From: Verrucomicrobiota bacterium
GTDB lineage: Bacteria > Verrucomicrobiota > Verrucomicrobiia > Opitutales > Opitutaceae
Assembly: GCA_023416735.1 (NCBI GenBank)
Contig: JAEZGX010000038.1
Span: forward strand, 184,610-248,609
Length of the DNA stretch: 64,000 bases
Reading direction: 5' to 3'
Made by a program: the position numbers and the translations under genes. Below, piece after piece: positions 52,701-60,014 of this stretch. The stretch's first letter is position 1. Each line of letters opens with the position of its first letter. The notes under the pieces are model-generated. The model was not told where the DNA came from and searched no databases. It was given only the letters and a program-made list of their open reading frames with translations.

Positions 52701-53007
52701 CAACCTCGGCCTCGAATACCTCGCCCCATTCGCCGAAAACCTCTCCTTCGACGCCCGTGTGATTCACACCACCGAGCAATTCGCCGACGCCGCCAATACC
52801 CAACAAGTCCCCGACTGGACCCGCCTCGATCTCGGCGCGCGTTACACCATGCCGCTCGGCGAAAACCGCACGCTCACGCTCCGCGCCCGCGTCGAAAACG
52901 TGACCTACGAAAACTATTGGGCCTCCGCCGGCGGGTATCCTGGGGCCGGATACCTCACCGTCGGCGCCCCGCGCACGCTCCTCGTCTCCGCCACCTTCAA
53001 TTTCTGA
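49726..53007 (+). CDS. Fusion of PepSY inner-membrane protein and TonB-dependent receptor
   Basis: A 1093-residue single reading frame from GTG at 49726. Residues 1-354 are a complete PepSY-TM protein: helices at about 12-34, 138-161, 187-207 and 328-352, with the family histidines H9, H33, H130, H185 and H318. After a short linker (355-370) comes Met371 and a typical signal peptide (MNNSPLLRRAAFTAAALLLV, ending LAAQ at 397). A full receptor follows: plug (about 410-560, with VEVLRGANAFLNGAAPGGSG) and barrel ending RTLLVSATFNF. PepSY-TM proteins of this kind are linked to ferri-siderophore reduction. Four helices place the linker in the cytoplasm, so the internal signal peptide could export the receptor and be cleaved, giving two proteins from one chain. 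Alternatively ATG at 50836 starts a separate receptor and the PepSY stop codon was lost. No stop codon occurs between the parts. Confidence 0.9.
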   Translation: MRKRLWKLHSWLGLVAGLALLVIGLTGSILVFHEELSALLWPKKYAVTPTDAGRLPLDTLLRQVEQQLPDYEVTGWHVQHERPHFADNLYVIRRDTNVWLTATLDPYTGRVLSQPHAYNEALRGWMLELHQQFFAGDLGLAITGVFGVLFLLLGVSGVYLYREFWKHLFTLRWRRGARILFSDTHKFTGICSVGFNVIFGFTGAYWNLTHTVEHVTTTEFEQPVIERRLYPDTLSIEAIVADSATRLPGFRANFISLPSVPAAPGVILWGAVEPRFFLTNAFGSTIAYDAATGAHTATNDLRNAGWWTRVADTFEALHFGNFGGLTAKIIWSLAGLTPGILAITGFSIWLLRRRAASSRSLAPAPALTSRMNNSPLLRRAAFTAAALLLVATPLAAQSADEPITELPLLNITASADASAAGLPEAYAGNQVATGGRIGLFGSQDYMGTPFNFTAYTRELIENQQAASIGEVLLNDPAVRVARGFGNFQQLYLVRGLPIYSDDMAYNGLYGLLPRQYLAAELVERVEVLRGANAFLNGAAPGGSGLGGAVNVMPKRAPNAPLTQLTTGVQSGGQYVTSADVARRFDSNRAGARLILAHRDGDTAVDGENTSLGLAAIGLDLRTDAFRLSADLGYQDFKKNASQPSITIASGLAIPPPPRADRSVAQPWTYSNERDTFGTLRAEYDLSDNVTAWLAAGLREGHESATFSNPTVIDSAGTTSSYRFDNVREDDVTTAEAGVRATFARSSVSHQFTATAATYELESENAYAFSDFAGFTDNLYAPAVVSAPTADFFTGGSMTNPLITERTKTSSFAIADAISALDARLLLTVGVRYQKITASSYDYNTGALGSHYSDHAVTPVGGIVYKFTRKLSAYANYIEGLTKGDVAPAASGSTPVVNAGEVLAPYKTEQLELGLKFDAGRLGGSVSVFDTRKPIAGVGSDNRFRIVDHQRHRGLELSAFGELAPSLRVLGGISFLDTDASGRDAIGTPDTQINLGLEYLAPFAENLSFDARVIHTTEQFADAANTQQVPDWTRLDLGARYTMPLGENRTLTLRARVENVTYENYWASAGGYPGAGYLTVGAPRTLLVSATFNF

Positions 53008-53032
53008 CCCTCCTTCCAGAATCTCCACTTCA

Positions 53033-55039
53033 ATGAACCCAGGTTCCGTTCACCCGCTCCGCCGCCGTTTGATCGCCGCCGCGCTCGCCCTCTTCTCGGC
53101 GAGTGCGCCCTTCACCTCCGCCGCGGAGAATGATGACACCTTTTCTCCGGAAGCGCTCGCACTAGCCCCGTTCGTCGTCACCGCCGACGGCGCGCAAAGC
53201 ATCCTCCACATCACCGCGCGCGACCTCGAACAACGCCAGGCCATCGACCTCGAAGACGCCCTCTCCCTCGACCCCAGCATCACCGTCGGCGGTTCCACTG
53301 GGATCGCCCAGAAAATCTACGTCCGCAACCTCGGCGAAGAACTCCTCAATGTCTCCATCGACGGCGCCACCCAGTCCGGCTCGCTCTTCCATCACATTGG
53401 CCGCATCACGCTTGAACCCGAGCTCCTGAAACAAATCGAAGTCCAGCCCGGCATCGGCAACGCCGCCGACGGTCCCGGCGCGCTCGGCGGCGCCATCCGT
53501 TTCGTCACCAAGGATCCGTCCGACTTCTTCGCCCCTTCCGAGTCCGCTGGCGCCCTCTTGAAATACGGCTACTTCAGCAACACCCGCGGCTGGAAAGCCA
53601 GCGCTACCGGCTTCGGCCGGGCCAACGCAAATCTCAGCGGCCTCGTCAGCATCGTTTCCTCCGAGCACGAGGAAATCGAGGACGGCGACGGCCGCCGTCT
53701 CCTTGGTTCGGATACACGCCAGAACGTCGTCCTTGGCAAAGTCGTCAGCACCTTCGGCGATGGCCAGACCGCGCGCTTCGGCTTCGAATACCTCGACGAG
53801 GTCGGCAACAAACTCCGCCGCCCGGAGTGGGGTCCTAGCCCCGCCAATCCCATGTTCTACATGGAGGCCAACCGCCGCACCGCGACGTTCGGCTACGAAG
53901 CAAATCCCACGTCCGCCGACTGGCTCGATCTTCGCTTTAACCTCAGCCACACCTCCGCCGACATCCTGCAAATCGCCGCCTTCGGCCCCTACACCGGCGA
54001 GATCGCCGGCACGCAGTTCGATCTCCGCAACACCCAGCGCGCCGGCTCGCACGAGCTGATCTACGGTATCGACTATCGTCGCGACGAAGTCAGCGCCGGC
54101 CCCGACACTGCGCCCAACACCCACAACGAGGAGGGCTACGTCACCGGCCTCTTCATCCAGGACAACATCACCGTCACCTCCGCACTCACACTCCACGCCG
54201 GGGCCCGCTACGACGCTTACCGTCTCGAGGATCGCCAGCGCCAAAAATTCAGCCACGAGGGGTTCAGCCCGAACGCCGGTTTCACCTACGCTCTCACGCC
54301 GCGCCTCAGCCTCAACGGCAGTGCCGCCACCGCTTTCCGCGGCCCCGGCATCAACGACGCCTTCCGCATCGACCTTTCGCAGAACGATCCGAACCTCGAC
54401 GCGGAGAAAGCCCAAAACTACGAGCTCCGTTTCCTCTACCGCGACGGACGCCTCCAACTCGAAGCCGGCGTCTACGCCAACCGTATCGACGATCTCATTA
54501 CCAACACGCTCCCTTGGTCGCGCATCTACCGCAACGCCGGCGAGCTCAAAACCGACGGCTTTTTCGCCCGCGCCACCTACGCCCTCTCCCGCGCGCACTT
54601 CAGCCTCCAATACAACCACGCCGACACCACGCTCAACGGACAGACTGCCACGCGCTACCAATACAACTCACTCGTCTCCCGCATCGGCGATACCTGGGTC
54701 GCCGACGCCTCCTGGCACCCGCTCGACCAGCTCAATCTCGGCTGGAACACACGTCTCGTCCAGGGCATCGACGCCATCCTCATTCCCTTCGACATCACCG
54801 GCGTTCCCAACAGCCGCATCGATAAACCCGGATACGTCACGCACGACTTCTACCTGCGCTGGACGCCGCCCTTCGCCCGCGCGCTCACGATCGATCTCAC
54901 GATCAAGAACGTCTTCGACAAAACCTACCGGAGTCATGGCAGCCTTGAAGACATGACCGCCTTCCCCGGTTTCGCCGGCGTCGTCGGCGCCCCCGAGCCC
55001 GGCCGCGACCTCCGCCTCAGCGCCACCCTCCGCTTCTAA
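53033..55039 (+). CDS. TonB-dependent receptor, possibly for heme or siderophore
   Basis: A 668-residue outer-membrane receptor starting 25 bases after the fusion gene. A signal peptide (about 1-30, ending FTSAAE) leads to LAPFVVTADGA as TonB box, a plug (about 55-165, with IYVRNLGEELLNVSIDGATQ, HHIGRITLEPELLKQIEVQ and GPGALGGAIRFVTKDP) and a barrel ending RDLRLSATLRF. The VSIDGATQSGSLFHH wording, with adjoining histidines, recalls receptors of the heme type, but the match is not firm. It is followed by the second copy of the pyrimidine/purine hairpin and then by another PepSY protein, so the order receptor-hairpin-next gene repeats in this block. Confidence 0.9.
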   Translation: MNPGSVHPLRRRLIAAALALFSASAPFTSAAENDDTFSPEALALAPFVVTADGAQSILHITARDLEQRQAIDLEDALSLDPSITVGGSTGIAQKIYVRNLGEELLNVSIDGATQSGSLFHHIGRITLEPELLKQIEVQPGIGNAADGPGALGGAIRFVTKDPSDFFAPSESAGALLKYGYFSNTRGWKASATGFGRANANLSGLVSIVSSEHEEIEDGDGRRLLGSDTRQNVVLGKVVSTFGDGQTARFGFEYLDEVGNKLRRPEWGPSPANPMFYMEANRRTATFGYEANPTSADWLDLRFNLSHTSADILQIAAFGPYTGEIAGTQFDLRNTQRAGSHELIYGIDYRRDEVSAGPDTAPNTHNEEGYVTGLFIQDNITVTSALTLHAGARYDAYRLEDRQRQKFSHEGFSPNAGFTYALTPRLSLNGSAATAFRGPGINDAFRIDLSQNDPNLDAEKAQNYELRFLYRDGRLQLEAGVYANRIDDLITNTLPWSRIYRNAGELKTDGFFARATYALSRAHFSLQYNHADTTLNGQTATRYQYNSLVSRIGDTWVADASWHPLDQLNLGWNTRLVQGIDAILIPFDITGVPNSRIDKPGYVTHDFYLRWTPPFARALTIDLTIKNVFDKTYRSHGSLEDMTAFPGFAGVVGAPEPGRDLRLSATLRF

Positions 55040-55132
55040 CCCAATCTTTCTCTTTCCTCTTTGTCTTTATCTTTCTCCTCCAGTTCGCCCGCGCCTGCCC
55101 AGCCGAGAGAAAGATAAAGAGAAAGATCAGAT
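55040..55132. repeat. Long pyrimidine/purine hairpin, copy 2
   Basis: It begins directly after the stop codon with AACCCAATCTTTCTCTTTCC, as copy 1 does. The pyrimidine arm is 55042-55080 and the purine arm 55105-55128, ending GAAAGATCAGATC as copy 1 does. The arms differ in length: the pyrimidine arm has an extra CCTCTTTGTCTTT. The loop is GC-rich and unrelated to that of copy 1. Confidence 0.7.
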
Positions 55133-55170
55133 CCACCCGTGCTCCTGCAAGAGCGTCATCCCTCCAGAAG

Positions 55171-55253
55171 TCCCTTCGTGTCCCTTCGTGGTTCCCCTTC
55201 TGCCCCTCAGCCTTCCAGCGCATCCGTATTCATCCGCGTCCATCCGTGGTTGA
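55171..55253. repeat. Ten-base periodic repeats (CTTCGTG and CATCCG types)
   Basis: TCCCTTCGTG is repeated twice (55171-55190) and followed by GTTCC. Then CATCCGTATT, CATCCGCGTC and CATCCGTGGT stand in tandem (55221-55250), followed by TGA. Both runs end in GTGGTT, like the CACAGAG repeat after glnS. The 232-base gap is filled by this and the hairpin repeat; no promoter was recognised. Confidence 0.6.
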
Positions 55254-55271
55254 AATAAATCTCTCCGCCTC

Positions 55272-56432
55272 GTGGTGACGCTCCGCAAAATCATCTTCTG
55301 GCTCCACCTCGCCTCCGGCCTAATCGCCGGCGTCGTCATCGCGATCATGTCCGCCACTGGCATCGCAATCGCCTTCGAAGAAGAAATCCTCGCCTGGATC
55401 GACCGCGAACCCGCTCGCATCGCCGCACCCGTCGCCGGCACCACCCCTAAACCCATCGCCGAGCTCACCGCCCGCCTCCGCGAAGCGTATCCAGATTTCA
55501 ACGTCAACACCGTCGTCGTCCCGCGCGACCCGCAGCGTGCTTACGAATTCTACGCCGGTCGTGAAGGCCCGCTCTACGTCGATCCGCACACCGGCCTCGC
55601 CCGCGAATCCCGCGCCCATGCCGCGCACGACTTCATCCACAAACTCGAGGAATGGCATCGCTGGCTCGGCCGTCCCAACGGCCTCACGTCCACCGGTCGC
55701 CTGGTCACCGGGATCTGCAATTTCGCCTTCGTCATTCTCTGCCTCACCGGGCTTTGGCTCTGGTTTCCCAAGCTTTGGAACTCCCGGGCGCTCCGTCCCC
55801 GCTTCACCTTCATTAAAAGTTTCCGCGGCAAGGCCCGCGATTTCAACTGGCACCACGTTTTCGGTTTCTGGTCGATGCCCGTCCTCACGATTCTTTCTCT
55901 CACCGGCGTCGTTATCTCGTTCGAATGGGCCCACCGCCTCGTCTTCGCGCTCGCCGGCGAAGAAGCTCCAAAATCCCGCAACTACGGCATGATGGCCGTC
56001 CCGCCCGCCGTCGTCCCCGCTCCCCCTCCCGGCACGCCGCCCGTATCCGCCGAAACCCTACTCGCGAGCGCCCGCACCGCCTTCCCCGACTGGCAATCGC
56101 TTCGCCTCGTTCTTCCCGATTCGGCTTCGTCCGCCCCTGCCTCGCTCGGCGTAACGCTCCCCGACCACATGCCGAGCCGCGCCTACGTGCCCGTCGAACT
56201 CGATCCATTCACCGGAGAGATTCTCCAGGCCACGCCTTTCGAATCCCGCAGCGCCGGCCTCCAGGCTCGCGTCTGGATTCGTTTTCTCCACACCGGCGGC
56301 GCCTTCGGCCTCCCCGGAAAAATCGTCGCCACCCTCGCGACCGCCGCGTCCCTCGTCCTCGTTTACACCGGCTTCGCCCTTTCCTTCCGCCGTTTCGCCA
56401 AACGCGGCGCCACCCGGCTCGCGCGATCGTGA
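55272..56432 (+). CDS. PepSY-associated transmembrane protein
   Basis: A 386-residue inner-membrane protein starting with GTG at 55272 (VVTLRKIIFWLHLASGL). Four helices are seen at about 12-34, 144-166, 200-220 and 353-375, with PepSY repeats in the two periplasmic parts (VNTVVVPRDPQRAYEFYAG and RAYVPVELDPFTGEI). The membrane histidines H12, HDFIHKLEEWH, WHHVFGFWSMP and FLHTGGAFG are conserved in this family. Such proteins are proposed to reduce ferric siderophores or act as iron-related redox partners, often beside TonB receptors, as here. It is a separate-protein version of the N-terminal part of the fusion gene. A Pro/Ala-rich stretch (about 240-260) is an insertion. Confidence 0.88.
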   Translation: MVTLRKIIFWLHLASGLIAGVVIAIMSATGIAIAFEEEILAWIDREPARIAAPVAGTTPKPIAELTARLREAYPDFNVNTVVVPRDPQRAYEFYAGREGPLYVDPHTGLARESRAHAAHDFIHKLEEWHRWLGRPNGLTSTGRLVTGICNFAFVILCLTGLWLWFPKLWNSRALRPRFTFIKSFRGKARDFNWHHVFGFWSMPVLTILSLTGVVISFEWAHRLVFALAGEEAPKSRNYGMMAVPPAVVPAPPPGTPPVSAETLLASARTAFPDWQSLRLVLPDSASSAPASLGVTLPDHMPSRAYVPVELDPFTGEILQATPFESRSAGLQARVWIRFLHTGGAFGLPGKIVATLATAASLVLVYTGFALSFRRFAKRGATRLARS

Positions 56433-56517
56433 CAACCGCCCTCCTCGCGCGTCGGCGCAAGCGCGCCTCGCGCGGCCTTCCGCGTGACAACTCCGCCTCC
56501 CGCTCTGCTCTGCGCTC

Positions 56518-57351
56518 GTGACTGAGTTTCCCATCCGCCCCGGTTGTCTTCTGGCGTGGGGCTCCGGCCCCACGAAAATTGCCTTCTCCCCCGCCCCTCA
56601 GGCGCTGTTCGTTTTTCAACTCGCCGACCCACCCAACCGCGACGCCGATCGCATGCGGCTCGTCCGTTCGCTCGCGGAAACCGCTTCCGACGAAGCCGCC
56701 TTTCTCGTCGCCGTCGCGCTCTCCTCGCCCGCCTTCGACGAATTACTCGCCGACGACAACTCCCCCGGCGCCGCTCAAATCCGCACGTTTCACTCCGACT
56801 CCTCCGCGCCTCCCCTGACGCTCCCGCTCACCGCCGGCGCGCGCCTCGCCGTCGAATCGATCCGCCGCTGCCCGTTCGCCGGCGCCTGCCGCGCCATGGC
56901 TTTCGCCGCGCGCACCAACGACCTGCTCATCGAATTCCTCACATCGCTCTCCGCCGCCGCGCCGCCCGCTCCCCTGCTCCGGCGGCTCGACGAACAAATC
57001 CGCTCCGCCGCCGAGCTCCTTTCGCTCCGCCTCGAGGATCCGCCCACGCTCGCCGCGCTCGCGCACGAGATCGGCCTCAGCGAAACCACCCTCAAGCGCG
57101 GTTTTCACCAGGTCTTCGGCACGACCGTCTTCGCCCACCTCCGCGCCCTCCGCATGCAGCGCGCTCACGCTCTCCTGCAAAGCGGCGAAGCCACCGTCCT
57201 CGAGGCCGCCGCTCGCGTCGGCTACAGCAACCCCAGCAATTTCGCCGCCGCCTTCCGCCGCCAGTTCGGGGTGAATCCAAAAGAATTCCAGCTCGCCGCG
57301 CGTGTAGGTGGCGCGCTCGCCGCGCCACGTTCCCGCGAAACCGCACCGTGA
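56518..57351 (+). CDS. AraC-family regulator, PchR-like
   Basis: A 277-residue DNA-binding protein from GTG at 56518. The N-terminal 170 residues form a ligand domain with weak similarity to known sensors. Two helix-turn-helix motifs occupy about 180-277: LAALAHEIGLSETTLKRGFH then FGTTVFAHLRALRMQRAHAL, and VGYSNPSNFAAAFRRQFGVN. The KRGFHQVFGTTVFAHLR pattern is that of PchR-type regulators, which sense an incoming ferri-siderophore and activate its receptor genes. Its place between PepSY and the next receptor gene supports control of uptake genes in the block. It lies 74 bases before that receptor. Codon and base use are like its neighbours. Confidence 0.88.
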   Translation: MTEFPIRPGCLLAWGSGPTKIAFSPAPQALFVFQLADPPNRDADRMRLVRSLAETASDEAAFLVAVALSSPAFDELLADDNSPGAAQIRTFHSDSSAPPLTLPLTAGARLAVESIRRCPFAGACRAMAFAARTNDLLIEFLTSLSAAAPPAPLLRRLDEQIRSAAELLSLRLEDPPTLAALAHEIGLSETTLKRGFHQVFGTTVFAHLRALRMQRAHALLQSGEATVLEAAARVGYSNPSNFAAAFRRQFGVNPKEFQLAARVGGALAAPRSRETAP

Positions 57352-57425
57352 CCGTCCGTAGCCAATAAACGGCCGCCCACAGGTGGAATCGCCCGCCGCG
57401 TTTCTGGGATACTCGCCGCTTTCTC

Positions 57426-59648
57426 ATGAAAGCCGCGCGCCGCTTCCATCCGCTTCCCGCTTCCGCACTCCTCGCTTTTTGCGCCCTCCTCCCGCCGCTG
57501 CCAGCGCAAACGCAGGTCGCCGCGCTCCGGCTCGACGAGGTCACCGTCACCGCCACGCGCACCGAGCGCCCGATCGACGCCACGCCCGGCACCGTCACCG
57601 CCTTCGATCTCGATCACACGACCAACGGCATCACGCTCGACCAGTTCGTTCGCGGCGAAACGCTCGTCAGCGTTCCGTTCGCCTTCTCCGGCTCCGGCGT
57701 CGCCTATCAACGCGGCGGCGCCCAGGGCATCAACATCCGCGGCGTCGAGGGCAACCGCGTGCTCCTCCAAGTCGACGGCGTCCGCGTCCCCGACGAATTT
57801 CAACTCGGCGGCTCCGAGCCCACCGGTCGCGATTACTTCGACCCCGAACTCTTCAAGCGCCTCGAAATCCTCCAGGGCTCCGCGTCCGCCCTCTACGGCA
57901 GCGACGCCCTCGGCGGCGTCGTCACGTTCACCACCAAATCCCCTGGCGATTTCCTCAACGGCGATCCTGTCTACCTCGGCGCGAAAGGCGCCTACCGCTC
58001 CGTTGATCACGGCACGTCCGCATCCGCCACCGTCGCCGCCCAGCAAGGCGCTTTCCAGGCGCTCGTCATCTATTCCCATCACGAAGGCGGGGAACGCGAA
58101 AACAACGGCTCCGTCCGCCCCAACCCCGAAGACTACACCTCCGACGCCGTCCTCACGAAGCTCGTCTGGCTCCCGTCCGCGCCGCACCGCTTCGAGTTCG
58201 CCCTCGAAAACTTCGACCGCGACAGCTTCGCGCAGGTAAACAACAAGGAGATCACGTCCGGCACGTCGACGACCACCGGCCTCGATCTCGCGAGTGTCAC
58301 GCAACGTTTTCGCCTCAGCCTCGCCTATCTTTTCCAAGGCGGCTCCGCGCTCTTCGACCGGCTCGAAGCCCGCGCCTATATCCAGGACGCGAATACAAAG
58401 GACGTCGCTTACGAGCGCATCGCCTACAACCCGCCCAGCGGTGCCAACGGCGCGTTTCGCCACCGCGACATCACCACGCAGTTTCACAACGACACCACCG
58501 GCTTCTCCATCGCCGCGATAAAGCCCCTCGGCGACGCCCACCGGCTCGCCTACGGCATCGAAGGCTCGTCCACCGAGACCAGCAAGCCGTGGCGCAGCGT
58601 CGTCACCAATGCCTTCGGCACCACTTACCCGTCCGAACCGCGTATGGCCGGCACCGATACGGATCGTCTCGGCGCCTATCTCCAGGACGAGTTCGAGCTC
58701 GCTTTCGCGAACGGCCGGAAGCTCACGCTCATTCCCGGCGTCCGTGTCGATCGCTTCGAGCTCACGCCCGACAACTCGCCCGCCTACCTCGCCGTCACCG
58801 CCGGCCAGCGTGCGCCCTCCTTCGACGAGGTCGCCGTCTCCCCCAAGCTCGGCGTCGTCTACGCGCTCACCGAAAACCTCAACGCCTACGCCCAATACAA
58901 CCGCGGCTTCCGCTACCCCACCGCCGAGGACCTCACCGCCACGTTCACCAATCCCGTCGTCCGCTACCGCACGATTCCCAATCCCGACCTGAAAGAGGAA
59001 ACCAGCGACGCCTTCGAAGTCGGCGTGAAGGGCCAGCCCGTCACCGGACTCACCGTGCGTCTCGCGATTTTCGATACACGCTACGACAACTTCATCGAGC
59101 AGATCGCCTTCGCTCCCGACGCATTTCAGGACTACGTCACCTGGCCGTCCGGCACGTTCCAGACCCAGAACCGCGCCTCCGCCCGCATCCACGGCGCCGA
59201 ACTCTGGACCGAGCTCGATTTCTCGAAATTCTCCTCCGGCCTCGCCGGCCTGCGCCTCACCGCGTCGGTCGGAAAAGCCCGCGGCGACTACGAAGCAGAC
59301 GGCATTCGCGACCGCCTCACCACCGTCGAGCCGCTCAAGGCCTTCGCCGCGCTCTCCTACGAATCGCCCCGCGGCCTCGGCGCCGCGCTCTCCCTCGAAC
59401 ACGCTGCCTCCGGCCAGCCCGGCACCGGCACCCAGTTCAACGCGCCGGCCTACACGATTCTCGACCTTGCCGCCTGGTGGCGTGTATCCGAACACCTGAC
59501 ACTTCGCCTCGGCCTGCACAACCTCACCGACGTCCGCTACTGGCGCTATGGATCGGTCCGCGGCGTCTCGTCCACGAATCTCGCCGAGCAGCAGCGCCGC
59601 ACCGAGCCCGGCTTCAACGCCGCGCTCTCCGCCCAGCTCGCCTTCTGA
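57426..59648 (+). CDS. TonB-dependent heme/hemoglobin-type receptor
   Basis: A 740-residue outer-membrane receptor. A signal peptide (about 1-28, ending PAQTQ) is followed by TonB box LDEVTVTATRT (about 35-45), a plug (about 50-180, with QGINIRGVEGNRVLLQVDGV and LEILQGSASALYGSDALGG) and a barrel. IRGVEGNRVLLQVDGVR and the VTFTTKSP segment are wording of the hemoglobin/lactoferrin receptor family (TonB-hemlactrns). The C-terminus is RTEPGFNAALSAQLAF. It is followed after three bases by a small gene and then by a HemS-like and a flavodoxin-like gene, forming a compact four-gene unit that looks made for heme use. It lacks an evident Fur box of the TGAGA type. Confidence 0.92.
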   Translation: MKAARRFHPLPASALLAFCALLPPLPAQTQVAALRLDEVTVTATRTERPIDATPGTVTAFDLDHTTNGITLDQFVRGETLVSVPFAFSGSGVAYQRGGAQGINIRGVEGNRVLLQVDGVRVPDEFQLGGSEPTGRDYFDPELFKRLEILQGSASALYGSDALGGVVTFTTKSPGDFLNGDPVYLGAKGAYRSVDHGTSASATVAAQQGAFQALVIYSHHEGGERENNGSVRPNPEDYTSDAVLTKLVWLPSAPHRFEFALENFDRDSFAQVNNKEITSGTSTTTGLDLASVTQRFRLSLAYLFQGGSALFDRLEARAYIQDANTKDVAYERIAYNPPSGANGAFRHRDITTQFHNDTTGFSIAAIKPLGDAHRLAYGIEGSSTETSKPWRSVVTNAFGTTYPSEPRMAGTDTDRLGAYLQDEFELAFANGRKLTLIPGVRVDRFELTPDNSPAYLAVTAGQRAPSFDEVAVSPKLGVVYALTENLNAYAQYNRGFRYPTAEDLTATFTNPVVRYRTIPNPDLKEETSDAFEVGVKGQPVTGLTVRLAIFDTRYDNFIEQIAFAPDAFQDYVTWPSGTFQTQNRASARIHGAELWTELDFSKFSSGLAGLRLTASVGKARGDYEADGIRDRLTTVEPLKAFAALSYESPRGLGAALSLEHAASGQPGTGTQFNAPAYTILDLAAWWRVSEHLTLRLGLHNLTDVRYWRYGSVRGVSSTNLAEQQRRTEPGFNAALSAQLAF

Positions 59649-59651
59649 GCC

Positions 59652-60008
59652 ATGAACCACCCGCGCACCATCGCCTGCGAAATCCTCGCGCCTCGCGCGG
59701 CCGACGGCGACGTGCTCGCCGTCATCGCGCGCACCTGCGCCCGCGACACCGGCCAGCCGATCACCGTCAAGGTCGTCGACGCCGATGCACCTGTTCGCGA
59801 GCCCGTCGTCACGCTCCGGCTCCCCGCCGAGCTCGCCGCCAGCCAGCACCAGGTCTGGTGCCTCGCCTGCCGCCTCGCCAGCCAGCACCAGGTCTGGTGC
59901 CTCGCCTGCCGCCTCGCGTGCTTCTGCCCGCAAGCCCGCGTCAGCGTCCTCGTGCTCGGCGCCGCCTCGTTTGATCCGCCGCGCGCGCGCCGCCACACCG
60001 CCGCCTGA
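59652..60008 (+). CDS. Small protein with a 13-residue tandem repeat
   Basis: A 118-residue protein of no recognised family, tightly placed between the receptor gene (3 bases) and the HemS-like gene (6 bases). The first 60 residues look like a soluble domain (ARTCARDTGQPITVKVVDAD). Residues about 64-89 are two exact copies of ASQHQVWCLACRL, encoded by a 39-base tandem duplication, followed by ACFCPQARVSVLVLG. The CLAC pairs plus ACFC give five cysteines and one His per unit, which might bind metal or heme, but this is speculation. Without the extra copy the protein would be 105 residues. There is no signal peptide. The position suggests a role in the heme unit. Confidence 0.6.
   Translation: MNHPRTIACEILAPRAADGDVLAVIARTCARDTGQPITVKVVDADAPVREPVVTLRLPAELAASQHQVWCLACRLASQHQVWCLACRLACFCPQARVSVLVLGAASFDPPRARRHTAA
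59841..59918 (+). repeat. 39-base tandem duplication in the small heme-cluster gene
   Basis: Bases 59841-59879 and 59880-59918 differ only in the last base (C versus G). The unit is a multiple of three and leaves the frame open, encoding ASQHQVWCLACRL twice. Confidence 0.9.
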
Positions 60009-60014
60009 AACCAC

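Noticed and set aside
59841..59918. The 39-base tandem repeat as a CRISPR array
   Set aside because: There are only two units, no spacers and no cas genes, and the repeat is in frame within a gene.
57222..60014. A 930-codon open frame on the minus strand
   Set aside because: It is antisense to the heme receptor gene and the small cysteine-rich gene. Its Gly/Glu/Asp/Val-rich composition is that of a shadow frame.
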